DNA of 64,000 nucleotides, taken from the NCBI GenBank assembly GCA_947457075.1, contig CANGUG010000002.1:1-64000 (forward strand), given 5' to 3'. Below the pieces are notes generated by a model. It ran no database searches and had not been told where the DNA came from. It saw only the letters and a program-made list of their open reading frames with translations. The stretch comes from Bacteroidota bacterium. GTDB taxonomy: Bacteria > Bacteroidota > Bacteroidia > Chitinophagales > Chitinophagaceae. Below are positions 23,905 through 33,328 of this stretch, piece by piece; the first letter of the stretch is position 1, and the number at the start of each line of letters is the position of its first letter. Both the position numbers and the translations under genes were made by a program.

Positions 23905-24639
23905 ATGCTACATAATACCAAGGGCATTGTACTACGTGTAACTAAGTATGGAGATACGAGTTTAATTATGACGGCGTACACCGAGCTTTTTGGATTACAA
24001 CAATATATTTTAAAAGGAGTTAGAACTACTAGTAAAAAAGGGTCTAACAAAGCGGTATATTATCAACCTGCGGCCATTTTACAAATGGAAGTGTATCATA
24101 GTCCCATGAAAGGACTGCAAATGGTGAAGGAAGTAAATTGGGATACGATTTATCAAAATATTTATTCCGATGTGGTCCGTAATGCAGTGGCTACCTATAT
24201 TGTAGAAGTATTGCAACAAACCTTACAGCCGGAACCGCATCCTGAATTATTTTATTTAATTGAAGATACTTTCAAGCAATTAGACAAAGGCAATGCAACT
24301 CTTGCTAGCAATCTTCCGATTTATTTTTTAATCCATTTAAGCGAAACCTTGGGTTTTGGTTTACAAGGCAATTTCGAAGAAACAACCCCTTACTTAGATG
24401 TTAAGGAGGGGCAGTTTGTAAAAGAAAAACCATTGCATCCTTATTTTTTAGAAGGGCAGGAAGCACAAACTGCAAGTACCTTTTTACAAGTTCAATTTTA
24501 CAATGATTTAGAAAACATTGTTTTAAACGGTGGGCAAAGAAAAAAAATATTAGAATTATTCCAGCTTTCATTAAGCTGGCACTATAAAGGGTTTAAAGAA
24601 ATTAAATCGCTCGAAATTTTACAAGCCGTGTTGCATTAA
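23905..24639 (+). CDS. recO: DNA repair protein RecO
   Basis: This 244-residue protein acts with RecR and RecF to load RecA on gapped DNA. The N-terminal OB fold has the family pattern GIVLRVTKYGDTSLIMTAYT, then GLQQYILKGVR and KGSNKAVYYQP. The C-terminal helical part follows. The four-Cys zinc finger of many RecO proteins is missing, which I believe is common in Bacteroidota. It follows pheS by 9 bp, so the two are co-transcribed. Confidence 0.93.
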   Translation: MLHNTKGIVLRVTKYGDTSLIMTAYTELFGLQQYILKGVRTTSKKGSNKAVYYQPAAILQMEVYHSPMKGLQMVKEVNWDTIYQNIYSDVVRNAVATYIVEVLQQTLQPEPHPELFYLIEDTFKQLDKGNATLASNLPIYFLIHLSETLGFGLQGNFEETTPYLDVKEGQFVKEKPLHPYFLEGQEAQTASTFLQVQFYNDLENIVLNGGQRKKILELFQLSLSWHYKGFKEIKSLEILQAVLH

Positions 24640-24680
24640 ATCGAAAGTCCTCCTTAAACTAGTTTTGTTATCGATTATAT

Positions 24681-25847
24681 TTAAAGTATCCTTCTTGATA
24701 CTGCTGCGGCTATTTGATTGTCCGTTCCAACATTTTCTATCAACACCACTCCTGGTTTTTTTCCTTTTTCAAAACTGCCTAAATGTTTATCCATTTGTAA
24801 TGCGCGTGCACCATTAAGGGTAGCCCAGCATAACATTTCTTCTAAAGGAATTTGTTGATGATGTTGTTGAATGGTTTTTAATTCATCTACTATATTTAAA
24901 CTCCAGTTACTTGCATAGCTATCAGTGCCCACAATAATATTAGCCGCATTGGTTCTTAGCAATTCAACAGGGGGCATGGTTTGTTCAATGTATTGATTGG
25001 CGTTGGGACATAAGCACCAAAACGTATTAGGCATTTGTTTTTTCACAGCACTAATATCATTGGCACTCGTGAAACTATTGTGTACTAAAATACTAGTGTT
25101 CGCATTTTTAAAAATGGGTAATACCGATTGAAGAGAACTTAAACCAGTGGGTTCAAAAAAATCAAGTGACACTTTTGTTCTTTCATACATGCCTAAAAAA
25201 CTTCCTGTTTTGTATTGAAAGAAATCATTTTCGTCGGGCGTTTCCTGATTGTGCATGCTAATGGTATGTGCACCAAAATGTGCACTTAGTAATTTCCATA
25301 AATGATTGGTCACCGAATAGGGTGCATGTGGTACTAGGGATGCGCGAATACAATTTTGTTCAAATGTTTTTTGTTTTTCTATCCCCTCAATTATTTTATC
25401 AGGCGCGCGGGTAGGATCTAAGTCGTACAACTCCACAAATGTATAATACGCTAAATTATGTTTTGTTTTTTGTGCAAGGGTATCTAAAGTGTTGCTAATA
25501 TCTCCCACCGCTACAATTCCATTTGCATACATTTCATTTTCTGCAGCAACAATTGCATCTTGAATTCTTTCAGGTTCCACTTGACGCAAGGAAACAATTT
25601 GTTTTACAAATTCCTGTAATCCGGTATGTGCCGGAATCATTCCTTTCATATGCGATAATTCCAAATGACAATGTGCATTTACGAACCCAGGTGTGAGGAC
25701 TCCTTCAAAGCTTTGAATATCATCTCCAGCATCTTCAATGCCCACAATCCCTTCTACGGTACCCTCCTTAGTGGTAATTAAAACCAATTGGTCCTGTAAA
25801 AATTCAGTGCCTGTAAAAAGCTGGGTCGCTTGGAATTTTTGATACAT
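24681..25847 (-). CDS. amidohydrolase of the cytosine-deaminase/TRZ-ATZ type
   Basis: A 388-residue cytoplasmic metal-dependent hydrolase. The metal-binding HCH motif is at residues 59-61 (NAHCHLEL). Further ligands are seen in VPHAPYS, in SMHNQE and in the aspartate of IVGTDSYASN. These are typical of deaminases acting on adenine-type rings; the closest named relatives by pattern are S-adenosylhomocysteine or aminodeoxyfutalosine deaminases of the menaquinone pathway. The substrate cannot be chosen from sequence alone, and no other futalosine gene is nearby. Confidence 0.88.
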   Translation of the reverse strand: MYQKFQATQLFTGTEFLQDQLVLITTKEGTVEGIVGIEDAGDDIQSFEGVLTPGFVNAHCHLELSHMKGMIPAHTGLQEFVKQIVSLRQVEPERIQDAIVAAENEMYANGIVAVGDISNTLDTLAQKTKHNLAYYTFVELYDLDPTRAPDKIIEGIEKQKTFEQNCIRASLVPHAPYSVTNHLWKLLSAHFGAHTISMHNQETPDENDFFQYKTGSFLGMYERTKVSLDFFEPTGLSSLQSVLPIFKNANTSILVHNSFTSANDISAVKKQMPNTFWCLCPNANQYIEQTMPPVELLRTNAANIIVGTDSYASNWSLNIVDELKTIQQHHQQIPLEEMLCWATLNGARALQMDKHLGSFEKGKKPGVVLIENVGTDNQIAAAVSRRIL

Positions 25848-26148
25848 ATATATAAGTAAGGGTAAAATTAAGGGTAAAATGGGGCAGATGGGCCATTAAC
25901 TGCTTGTGCAATGCTATTTTTATGTAAGCAGCCATTTCCTAACCTATTGATTTTCAGCACCTATTTAGTATCATTTAAATTATGATACAAAAATATTATT
26001 GATAATCAATGTTTTATAAAGATGCGCCAAAAAATAGTCCTTAAAAACCGCCAATAACCTAAAATCCCGCCGTACCTTTGCCCTCCCTTCAAAAAGGGGA
26101 ATTATTTACGGCTAGCGGGATAGCGCGGCCTCATTTAAACAAAGAATT
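25848..26148 (+). promoter_or_regulatory. 301-bp gap with promoter and leader of the ribosomal-protein genes
   Basis: The clearest signal is TACCTTTG at 26073-26080, a perfect TAnnTTTG -7 element, giving an rplM leader of about 65 nt. Upstream are a tandem AAGGGTAAAAT pair near 25857-25880 and an inverted repeat, GTATCAT (25968-25974) with ATGATAC (25982-25988). I see no tRNA or small gene here. Confidence 0.55.
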
Positions 26149-26592
26149 ATGAGTAAACTACATTTCACCACGAAGCACGCCAACGCGGCTACCGTTAAAC
26201 ATGGCTGGTACATTGTTGATGGTACTAATCAAACCGTAGGACGTATTGCTTCAAAAATTGCATCAGTTCTACGTGGTAAGAACAAAGCTTATTACACTCC
26301 TCATGTTGATTGTGGAGATTATGTAATCATCGTAAACGCAGAAAAAGTTGTTTTGACTGGAAACAAATTCCACGATAAGCAATACTTAAACTATTCTGGT
26401 TACCCAGGTGGTAAAAAAGAAGAAGCTGCTGAAGATTTAATCAAGCGTCGTCCAGAAGTAATTATGGAAAGAGCGGTTAAAGGTATGTTACCTAAAAATC
26501 GTTTAGGACGTAAGATGATCAAAAAGTTATTTGTGTATGCTGGTCCTAATCACCCACACACTGCACAACAACCAAAAGAATTTAAATTTTAA
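26149..26592 (+). CDS. rplM: 50S ribosomal protein L13
   Basis: A 147-residue large-subunit protein. Typical stretches are [32 protein letters not shown], and the C-terminal region with [16 protein letters not shown] and [13 protein letters not shown]. Length is normal. It begins the run rplM-rpsI-rpsB-tsf, driven by the TACCTTTG promoter element upstream. L13 binds 23S rRNA early in assembly and often controls its own operon by binding the leader, but no clear structure mimicking rRNA can be pointed out. Confidence 0.98.
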   Translation: MSKLHFTTKHANAATVKHGWYIVDGTNQTVGRIASKIASVLRGKNKAYYTPHVDCGDYVIIVNAEKVVLTGNKFHDKQYLNYSGYPGGKKEEAAEDLIKRRPEVIMERAVKGMLPKNRLGRKMIKKLFVYAGPNHPHTAQQPKEFKF

Positions 26593-26612
26593 TTAATTCC
26601 AAATCTATATAA

Positions 26613-27002
26613 ATGGAAAAGCAAACAAATGCAGTAGGTCGTCGTAAGGAAGCCGTAACGCGTGTCTTCGTTAGCAAGGGTACTGGAAAAATTACCGTTA
26701 ACGATAAAGATTACAAAGCGTACTTTCCTTTAGTGTACTTACAAAATCAAGTAGAAGCTCCTTTAAAAGCAGCGGGTGTTGAAGGTAAATACGATATCGT
26801 AATTAACGCAGCAGGCGGTGGTATGAAAGGACAAGCAGAAGCAGCCAAATTAGGTATTGCTCGTGTATTAGTTGAATTGAATCCTGAAGTTCGTCCAACA
26901 TTAAAAGCTGCTGGACAATTGAAGCGTGATCCAAGAAGTGTTGAACGTAAGAAGTTCGGTCACAAGAAGGCGCGTAGAAGCTTCCAATTTAGCAAGCGTT
27001 AA
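26613..27002 (+). CDS. rpsI: 30S ribosomal protein S9
   Basis: A 129-residue protein of the small-subunit head. The start AVGRRKEAVTRVFVSKGTG and the end KARRSFQFSKR are diagnostic; the basic C-terminal tail reaches the P-site tRNA. It starts 20 bp after rplM, the pairing seen in almost all bacteria. Confidence 0.98.
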   Translation: MEKQTNAVGRRKEAVTRVFVSKGTGKITVNDKDYKAYFPLVYLQNQVEAPLKAAGVEGKYDIVINAAGGGMKGQAEAAKLGIARVLVELNPEVRPTLKAAGQLKRDPRSVERKKFGHKKARRSFQFSKR

Positions 27003-27047
27003 TCGAAAGATAAATTATACATTAATTCATTATTACAACTTATACAA

Positions 27048-27929
27048 ATGGAAAATAATACTTCACTTCAACAGCAACTTTTGGAAGCTGGCGTACACTT
27101 TGGTCACCTTAAAAAGAAGTGGAATCCAAAGATGTTACCTTATATCTTCGCTGAGAAGAAAGGGATTCACATCATTGATTTAAATAAAACTGTAGATCAT
27201 TTACAAGAAACTGCTGCTGCTTTAAAGCAAATTGCTAAGAGCGGTAAGAAAATTATGTTTGTTGCTACTAAGAAGCAAGCAAAAGAAATTGTAAGTGAGT
27301 GTGCAAAGAAAGTAAACATGCCTTATGCAACTGAGCGTTGGTTAGGTGGTATGTTAACTAACTTCAACACTGTTCGTAAGAGCGTTAAGAAAATGCAAAG
27401 CATTGAAAAAATGTTGAACGACGGTAGCGCAGACAGCTTAACTAAAAAAGAGCGTTTAACATTAGGTCGCGATAAAGACAAAATGGAAAAAGTATTAGGT
27501 GGTATCGCTCAATTGGGCCGTTTACCAGCTGCTTTATTCTTGGTGGATATCGGACATGAGCATATTGCATTAGCAGAAGCTAAGCGTTTAGGTATTCAAA
27601 CTTTTGGTATGGTTGACACTAACTGTGATCCAAACAAAGTTGATTTTTCTATTCCTGCAAATGACGATGCTACAAAGTCAATTGCTATTATCACTAACTA
27701 TATCACTGCAGCAATTGCTGAGGGATTAGCAGAGCGTCAAGCTTCTAAGGATGATGAAACAGAAGTAGAAGAAGGCAACAACGAAAACGAAGCGAAAGCA
27801 AAGCGTATGGAAGCTGAAGCAAATGCTGAAGGCGGAAGAGCTAAGCGTGGTGCGGGTGCAGGTACTTCTGCTCCAGGTGCGCCTAAGCGTCGTACTACTA
27901 CTGGTACACGTCGTCCAGCTGGAAAATAA
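27048..27929 (+). CDS. rpsB: 30S ribosomal protein S2 with extended C-terminal tail
   Basis: A 293-residue protein; the E. coli protein has about 241. The core (1-230) is standard: LLEAGVHFGHLKKKWNPKM, ERWLGGMLTNFNT, and DTNCDPNKVDFSIPANDDA. From about residue 232 there is an added low-complexity tail, first acidic (DDETEVEEGNNENEAK), then basic with Gly, Ala and Arg (AKRGAGAGTS, APKRRTTTGTRR). It lies 45 bp after rpsI and before tsf, the usual order. Confidence 0.97.
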   Translation: MENNTSLQQQLLEAGVHFGHLKKKWNPKMLPYIFAEKKGIHIIDLNKTVDHLQETAAALKQIAKSGKKIMFVATKKQAKEIVSECAKKVNMPYATERWLGGMLTNFNTVRKSVKKMQSIEKMLNDGSADSLTKKERLTLGRDKDKMEKVLGGIAQLGRLPAALFLVDIGHEHIALAEAKRLGIQTFGMVDTNCDPNKVDFSIPANDDATKSIAIITNYITAAIAEGLAERQASKDDETEVEEGNNENEAKAKRMEAEANAEGGRAKRGAGAGTSAPGAPKRRTTTGTRRPAGK

Positions 27930-27939
27930 TATATTATCC

Positions 27940-27995
27940 CAATTGGGTTGTTGGTTTCTATTTACTTAGACACTAATGACCCAATTGTATTTTTT
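27940..27995 (+). terminator. hairpin with T-run between rpsB and tsf
   Basis: CAATTGGGT (27940-27948) pairs with ACCCAATTG (27979-27987) across a 30-nt loop, followed by TATTTTTTTG. It could be a partial terminator or attenuator that sets the ratio of S2 to EF-Ts. Confidence 0.5.
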
Positions 27996-28045
27996 TGATA
28001 GTATTTAAGCAAGTTAATTTTAAAGAACATTTTAAAAATATTTTT

Positions 28046-28876
28046 ATGAGCGCTATAACAGCACAAGACATTAATAAGTTACGTCAAGCTACCGGTGCCG
28101 GTATGATGGATTGCCGTAAAGCATTGACTGAAACAAATGGTGATTTTGAAGGAGCAATTGATTGGTTACGTAAGCAAGGTCAAAAAGTGGCCGCTAAGCG
28201 TAGTGATCGTGAAGCAAAAGAGGGAGTAATTATTGCAAAAACATCTGCTGATAACAAAACAGGTTTTGTAGTATGTATTGCATGTGAAACCGATTTCGTT
28301 TCTAAGAATGCTGAGTTTGTTGCATTTGCGCAAAGCATTGCTGATGCTGCAGTTGCCAACAATGTAAAATCTGCTGAAGAATTAAATGCAGTATCTATTA
28401 ATGGTACTACGGTTGCAGATATGATCAATGATAAATTAGCTGCGATCGGAGAAAAAATCTCTGTTGCTAAATTTGAAAGAATTGATGCACCTTATGTTGC
28501 TTCATATATTCACGGTGCATACCGTATGGGTGTATTGGTTGCTTTAACTGCAGAAGCTGCTGAATTGGGTAAGGACTTAGCAATGCAAATTGCTGCGATG
28601 AACCCTGTAGCGGTGGATGCTGATTCAGTATCTGCTGAAACAGTTGCACGTGAAAGAGCTATCATTATTGATACGATGAAAGAGGATCCAAAGATGGCAG
28701 GTAAGCCAGAAGAAATGATTGCAAAAATTGCCGAAGGTAAAATTGCCGCATTCTTTAAGGAGCAAACTTTATTAGCACAGTCTTTCGTGAAAGACGGTTC
28801 TAAAACAGTGGGCGACCACGTTAAGAGCGTAGGTGACATTAAGGTTACTGAGTTCAAGCGTGTGGCTTTAGGTTAA
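28046..28876 (+). CDS. tsf: elongation factor Ts
   Basis: A 276-residue guanine-nucleotide exchange factor for EF-Tu. The N-terminal UBA-like domain starts INKLRQATGAGMMDCRKAL. The TDFVSKN motif, which contacts EF-Tu, is near residue 80. The ATG at 28046 is chosen over the upstream in-frame codon at 27995 because MSAITAQDINKLRQATG is the normal family start and the upstream stretch lies next to the hairpin. A strong terminator follows the gene. Confidence 0.97.
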   Translation: MSAITAQDINKLRQATGAGMMDCRKALTETNGDFEGAIDWLRKQGQKVAAKRSDREAKEGVIIAKTSADNKTGFVVCIACETDFVSKNAEFVAFAQSIADAAVANNVKSAEELNAVSINGTTVADMINDKLAAIGEKISVAKFERIDAPYVASYIHGAYRMGVLVALTAEAAELGKDLAMQIAAMNPVAVDADSVSAETVARERAIIIDTMKEDPKMAGKPEEMIAKIAEGKIAAFFKEQTLLAQSFVKDGSKTVGDHVKSVGDIKVTEFKRVALG

Positions 28877-28954
28877 ATTGCAAGCCATCACTGTTTAGTA
28901 CAAAAAATACAACTGATTCAAATTCCAAGGAATTAGAAAGTATAATAAATTAAC

Positions 28955-28986
28955 AAAAGGGGGTCCCAAAAGGCCCCCTTTTTTAT
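28955..28986 (+). terminator. intrinsic terminator after tsf
   Basis: AAAAGGGGG (28955-28963) pairs with CCCCCTTTT (28974-28982), with a 10-nt loop and further T residues. It ends the rplM-tsf run. Confidence 0.9.
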
Positions 28987-29074
28987 GGGTACACCATGGC
29001 TAATCAGCCGTCCATATAAATACCTTAAAACCTTATTCAAAATTTGTATCTTGCAAGTATAAATTTTAACGATT

Positions 29075-29791
29075 ATGCAGCCCAAATACAAACGCGTTTT
29101 ATTAAAATTATCTGGCGAAGCTTTAATAGGAACAGAGAGAACGGGAGACCCGTTCAATCCAAAAATTATTGAGCAGTATGCCAATGAAATTAAAGAAGTA
29201 GTCGCGCTGGGTGTAGAAGTGGCTATTGTGATTGGAGGCGGTAATATTTATAGAGGGATGAACGAGGCGGATAGTGGTATTGAAAGAGCGCATGGTGATT
29301 ATATGGGTATGTTGGCAACGGTGATTAATGCTATGGCGATTCAAGCAATGCTAGAAAAAATAGGCGTATATACGCGATTACAGTCCGCCATTAATATGGA
29401 ACAGGTGGCCGAACCTTATATCCGCAGAAAAGCGTTAAGGCATTTGGAAAAAGGACGTGTTGTTATTTTTGGTGCGGGTACAGGTAATCCATACTTCACA
29501 ACAGATACTGCGGGTTCCTTAAGGGCCATTGAAATGAAAGCAGATGTAATTTTAAAAGGCACAAGAGTGGATGGTGTGTATGATTCAGACCCAGAGAAAA
29601 ATCCTACTGCAGTTAAGTTTAATGAAATAAGTTTCCAAGACTGCATTTCAAAAAACCTGAAAGTAATGGATATGACTGCCTTTACTTTATGTATGGAAAA
29701 TAAATTACCCATTATTGTATTTGACATGAACAAACCAGGTAACCTAATGAAGTTGGTTAAAGGAGATGCAGTAGGAACCTTGGTTAAATAA
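29075..29791 (+). CDS. pyrH: UMP kinase
   Basis: This 238-residue enzyme of the amino-acid-kinase fold phosphorylates UMP to UDP. Recognisable parts are [12 protein letters not shown] (6-17), [10 protein letters not shown] (about 53-62), [14 protein letters not shown] and [12 protein letters not shown]. It follows tsf after a strong terminator, with a promoter-like TATCTTGC at 29048-29055, so it is transcribed on its own although it keeps the common rpsB-tsf-pyrH order. Confidence 0.97.
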   Translation: MQPKYKRVLLKLSGEALIGTERTGDPFNPKIIEQYANEIKEVVALGVEVAIVIGGGNIYRGMNEADSGIERAHGDYMGMLATVINAMAIQAMLEKIGVYTRLQSAINMEQVAEPYIRRKALRHLEKGRVVIFGAGTGNPYFTTDTAGSLRAIEMKADVILKGTRVDGVYDSDPEKNPTAVKFNEISFQDCISKNLKVMDMTAFTLCMENKLPIIVFDMNKPGNLMKLVKGDAVGTLVK

Positions 29792-29826
29792 TGAATGGTT
29801 TAAAATGGCTTGGTTAAATTTATAAT

Positions 29827-31137
29827 ATGCGAAAACACAATTATATTTTTTTATTTTTTGCTACTCTTTTTTCAACTGAAAAATTAGCGGCACAAAATAA
29901 TTTAAGTTTAAAGGAAGCCATAACTATTGCGATTCAAAATAGCTATGATATAAAATTAATGGAGAATAATGTTGCTATTGCAAAGAACAATAATAACTAT
30001 GGAGTAGCAGGAGGCTTGCCCAGTGTAACAGCAACCACAACCAATAATAATACCCTTACTACTATTAATCAAACCTTTCCAGATCCTTCCAGAAATACTT
30101 CCAGGAATGGCGTTGACGGGGCTACTTTAAACGGCGGCTTAACTGCCACCATGATTTTATTTAATGGCTACAGGGTTGCTGCTACTAAAAGTCGTTTAGC
30201 AAGCATCGAAAAACAAACCATTGCAGCTTTGCAAACACAAATGTTGAATACCACTTCAACCGTGATGCAACAATATTATAATGTTGTAAGACAGGATGCA
30301 TTTTTAAAGACGATTGTAAAATCAATTGATGCATCTGAACAACGTTTATCCATTGTAAAGGCAAGACAAGCAAATGGTACCGCTAATCAAGCAGACTTAT
30401 TACAATCTAATTTGGATTTAAATGCATTGATACAAGCCAAACAAAATCAATTGTTAATACTTGAGCAAGTGAAAGCCGATTTATTCAATAGCATGGTAGT
30501 GCCCTCTAATTCAAATTATACTTTAACCGATAGCATTCAAGTGGATACAAAAATTAATTTGGCCGAAGTGGAGTCAAAAGTAAAAGACCATCCAATGTTA
30601 CAATCGGCGCAGCAATTAATTAATGTGAATCAGTTTTTAGAAAAAGAAACAAAGGCATTAACGTATCCAACATTAAGAGCTAATGGAGGATATAATTATA
30701 ATAGCAACAGATCGACAGCGGGTTTCATATTAGTTAATGAAAGCTATGGTCCATTTTTAGGATTGAATTTAAGTATTCCAATTTATGCAGGTAGTACAAG
30801 TAAACGCGCTTTTAAAAATGCACAAATTAATACAGTAAGTGCTAAGCTTCAATATGACAATACGGCGCAGGATATAGCAACCGAATTATATAAAACGTAT
30901 CAAAATTATCAGAATAGTTTAAAGCAAACTCCTATTGAAACGCAGAACTATGAAATGTCTGAAGCGTTATTAAATTTGGTAATGGAGCGATTTAAGTTAG
31001 GCCAAGCTACTATTGTAGATGTAAAACAAGCGCAACAAAGTTTTGAAACAGCAGGATTTAGATTAACAAGTTTAAAATTTACTGCAAAAATTGCCGAAGT
31101 AGAATTAAAGCGTATGTCTAATCAACTGACGTTTTAA
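29827..31137 (+). CDS. TolC-family outer-membrane efflux protein
   Basis: A 436-residue exported protein; the signal peptide is about residues 1-22 (ending KLAAQ). Two repeats of the long helical OEP domain can be seen (about 25-220 and 235-430), starting SLKEAITIAIQNSYDIKLMENN and ending EVELKRMSNQLTF. Such trimers form the outer-membrane channel of tripartite efflux or secretion systems. No inner-membrane transporter is adjacent: pyrH precedes and galK follows by 10 bp, so its partner pump must be encoded elsewhere. Confidence 0.9.
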   Translation: MRKHNYIFLFFATLFSTEKLAAQNNLSLKEAITIAIQNSYDIKLMENNVAIAKNNNNYGVAGGLPSVTATTTNNNTLTTINQTFPDPSRNTSRNGVDGATLNGGLTATMILFNGYRVAATKSRLASIEKQTIAALQTQMLNTTSTVMQQYYNVVRQDAFLKTIVKSIDASEQRLSIVKARQANGTANQADLLQSNLDLNALIQAKQNQLLILEQVKADLFNSMVVPSNSNYTLTDSIQVDTKINLAEVESKVKDHPMLQSAQQLINVNQFLEKETKALTYPTLRANGGYNYNSNRSTAGFILVNESYGPFLGLNLSIPIYAGSTSKRAFKNAQINTVSAKLQYDNTAQDIATELYKTYQNYQNSLKQTPIETQNYEMSEALLNLVMERFKLGQATIVDVKQAQQSFETAGFRLTSLKFTAKIAEVELKRMSNQLTF

Positions 31138-31147
31138 TTTTTAATAA

Positions 31148-32251
31148 ATGCAATCAATTACTGTTACCGCACCCGGCAGAATTAATTTAATTGGAGAACA
31201 TACCGATTACAATAATGGATTTGTATTGCCTGCTGCCATACAAATGGCTGCTACTGCCACAATTACTAAGCGCGCCGACGATGAAATTCATTTAACCGCC
31301 AATGACCTAAACGATAGTTTAATTATTGACTCTATTGCCAACCTACGAATTAATGAAAAGCAATGGGCCAATTATATTATTGGTGTCATTGTTCAGTTTG
31401 TAAAAAAAAGAAAGTTTCCTACAGGTTTTGATATTCGTATTAGTAGCAATGTGCCCATTGGGGCAGGGTTATCAAGTTCTGCTGCCATTGAATGCGCCAT
31501 CGCATTTGGACTTAACGAATTATTTGAATTTGGCATTGATAAAATGGAATTGGCCTTGATTGCGCAAAAAGCCGAGCATGATTTTGCAGGTGTACAATGT
31601 GGTATCATGGATCAGTTTGCAAGCATGTTTGGTAGGAAAAATAAAGTAATGCTTTTGGATTGTCAAAATAGGGAATACCGCTATTTCCCATTCGAAAGGG
31701 GGGACTACCAAATTGTATTATTAGATACAGGTATAAAACATTCATTAGCGATTAGCGAGTACAATGTTCGAAAAGCAGCCTGTGAAAAAGGAATTGAATT
31801 AATACAAGAAAAATATCCGGCAATAGAATCCTTAAGGAATGTAACCATTGCTATCCTCAACGAATGTGTTGATGATCATTTAGAGGAATACAATAAGTGT
31901 AAATATGTCATTGAGGAAATAGAGCGAACGCAGGCTGCTACAGCAGATCTGGAATCGAATAACCTTATTGCTTTTGGACAAAAAATGTTTGCAACACATG
32001 CAGGATTGTCAAAATTGTATGAAGTAAGTTGTCCAGAATTAGATTTTTTAGTGAGTGCAGTTGAGGGCAATGAAAATGTGATTGGCGCAAGAATGATGGG
32101 CGGCGGTTTTGGAGGTTGTACCATTAATTTAGTGAAATCCGATGCAGTCAATGAATTCATAGAACAGCTTACTGTCCATTATCACACCCACACAGGGAAA
32201 CAGCTTACCCCTTATATAGTAAGCATTGAAGAAGGTGCACATATCTTATAA
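31148..32251 (+). CDS. galK: galactokinase
   Basis: A 367-residue GHMP kinase producing galactose-1-phosphate, the entry to the Leloir pathway. The signature GRINLIGEHTDYN lies at residues 10-22, the ATP-binding loop VPIGAGLSSSAAIE near 104-117, and the third motif MMGGGFGGCTINLV near 317-330. galT and galE are not present here. It stands just before an esterase, a GH53 endo-galactanase and the Sus genes, which fits use of galactose set free from galactan. Confidence 0.95.
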   Translation: MQSITVTAPGRINLIGEHTDYNNGFVLPAAIQMAATATITKRADDEIHLTANDLNDSLIIDSIANLRINEKQWANYIIGVIVQFVKKRKFPTGFDIRISSNVPIGAGLSSSAAIECAIAFGLNELFEFGIDKMELALIAQKAEHDFAGVQCGIMDQFASMFGRKNKVMLLDCQNREYRYFPFERGDYQIVLLDTGIKHSLAISEYNVRKAACEKGIELIQEKYPAIESLRNVTIAILNECVDDHLEEYNKCKYVIEEIERTQAATADLESNNLIAFGQKMFATHAGLSKLYEVSCPELDFLVSAVEGNENVIGARMMGGGFGGCTINLVKSDAVNEFIEQLTVHYHTHTGKQLTPYIVSIEEGAHIL

Positions 32252-32286
32252 GCACCATTTGCTTTAAAAAAATTACTTGCAGTAAA

Positions 32287-33225
32287 TTATTGATGCAATA
32301 AAAATGTTAGTGGAATATCAATTCTACTACTCCAAGAAGGTTCACTATGGTCCTGATTGATAAAATATTTTGTCATCCAATTTTTTTCAGTAAAACCTTT
32401 TATACGCATAACTGCATCTACTTTATTTTGTAAAGGTGGATATAGTGCATCCAGGGTTTGGTTACCACAATCAAAATATAATTTATGATTTTTGGGATTG
32501 GGTAAGTTTGTTTTTAGGTAATTAAAAAAAGCATCAGGAATGGGGTTGTTCTCCATTTCAAAAATACCTGGCCAATGAGTGGACATACAAATAGCCCCGC
32601 CAAATATGGCAGGATACTCGCATATCGCATACATTGAAATTAATCCACCCATACTACTGCCGCCGATAAATGTATTGTTAGCGTCGGTATAAGTTGAAAA
32701 TTGCAAATCAATATAGGGCTTCAATTCCTGAACAATATATTTTAAATAATTATCTGAATAAATTGCCTGGTTATTAAATACAGAGGCGTTGTTCGTTCTA
32801 ACAGCTTCAAATATTTTATTTTTTTGCACTGCTGATAAACTTTCAAAAGGTTTTTGTGGAAAGTATTCGGCATGCCTTTTTTTATCACCATTCCATATAC
32901 CTACTACAATTACGTCCTTAATTTTATTTTCCGCAATTAGGTTGGCTATTTTGTAATTAATATTCCAAGCCTTTTTGTTCCAAGTAATTGTTGAATCGTA
33001 TAACATTTGACCATCCTGCATATACAGTACAGCATATTTTTTATTTTTATTATACCCATCCGGAAGCCAAACATCCACAATTCTTTTATCAACATACTTT
33101 GATGATAAATGATCAATACGCACAATGGATCCTTTTGAAACCGTAGGAATACTTTGAGAAAATACCGTCATAGAAAGAAGCACTAGTGAAAAAATAAATA
33201 AAATTCTTTTTACTATTTTAAACAT
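32287..33225 (-). CDS. exported alpha/beta-hydrolase esterase (esterase D / Fes type)
   Basis: A 312-residue protein with a signal peptide (about 1-23, ending VFSQ). The nucleophile elbow is GGSSMGG (Ser in G-S-S-M-G), followed by the typical CEYPAIFGGAICMS stretch. The conserved early motif KYAVLYMQDGQMLYD is that of putative esterases related to the iron-enterobactin esterase and esterase D family. In carbohydrate loci such enzymes often remove acetyl or feruloyl groups from plant polysaccharides; this role is an inference from the neighbouring GH53 gene, from which it is divergent. Confidence 0.85.
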   Translation of the reverse strand: MFKIVKRILFIFSLVLLSMTVFSQSIPTVSKGSIVRIDHLSSKYVDKRIVDVWLPDGYNKNKKYAVLYMQDGQMLYDSTITWNKKAWNINYKIANLIAENKIKDVIVVGIWNGDKKRHAEYFPQKPFESLSAVQKNKIFEAVRTNNASVFNNQAIYSDNYLKYIVQELKPYIDLQFSTYTDANNTFIGGSSMGGLISMYAICEYPAIFGGAICMSTHWPGIFEMENNPIPDAFFNYLKTNLPNPKNHKLYFDCGNQTLDALYPPLQNKVDAVMRIKGFTEKNWMTKYFINQDHSEPSWSSRIDIPLTFLLHQ

Positions 33226-33328
33226 AAACTTTTGTAGTTGAATAATTGAATGAATGGTAATACTAAAAGTAAATAAATATTTTTATTGTATTCATTTCTA
33301 ATTAACTTCATACTCCAAAAAATATTTT

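Noticed and set aside
25848-26148. Possible tRNA or small RNA before rplM
   Set aside because: No cloverleaf or CCA-type end could be found; only promoter-like elements and short repeats are present.
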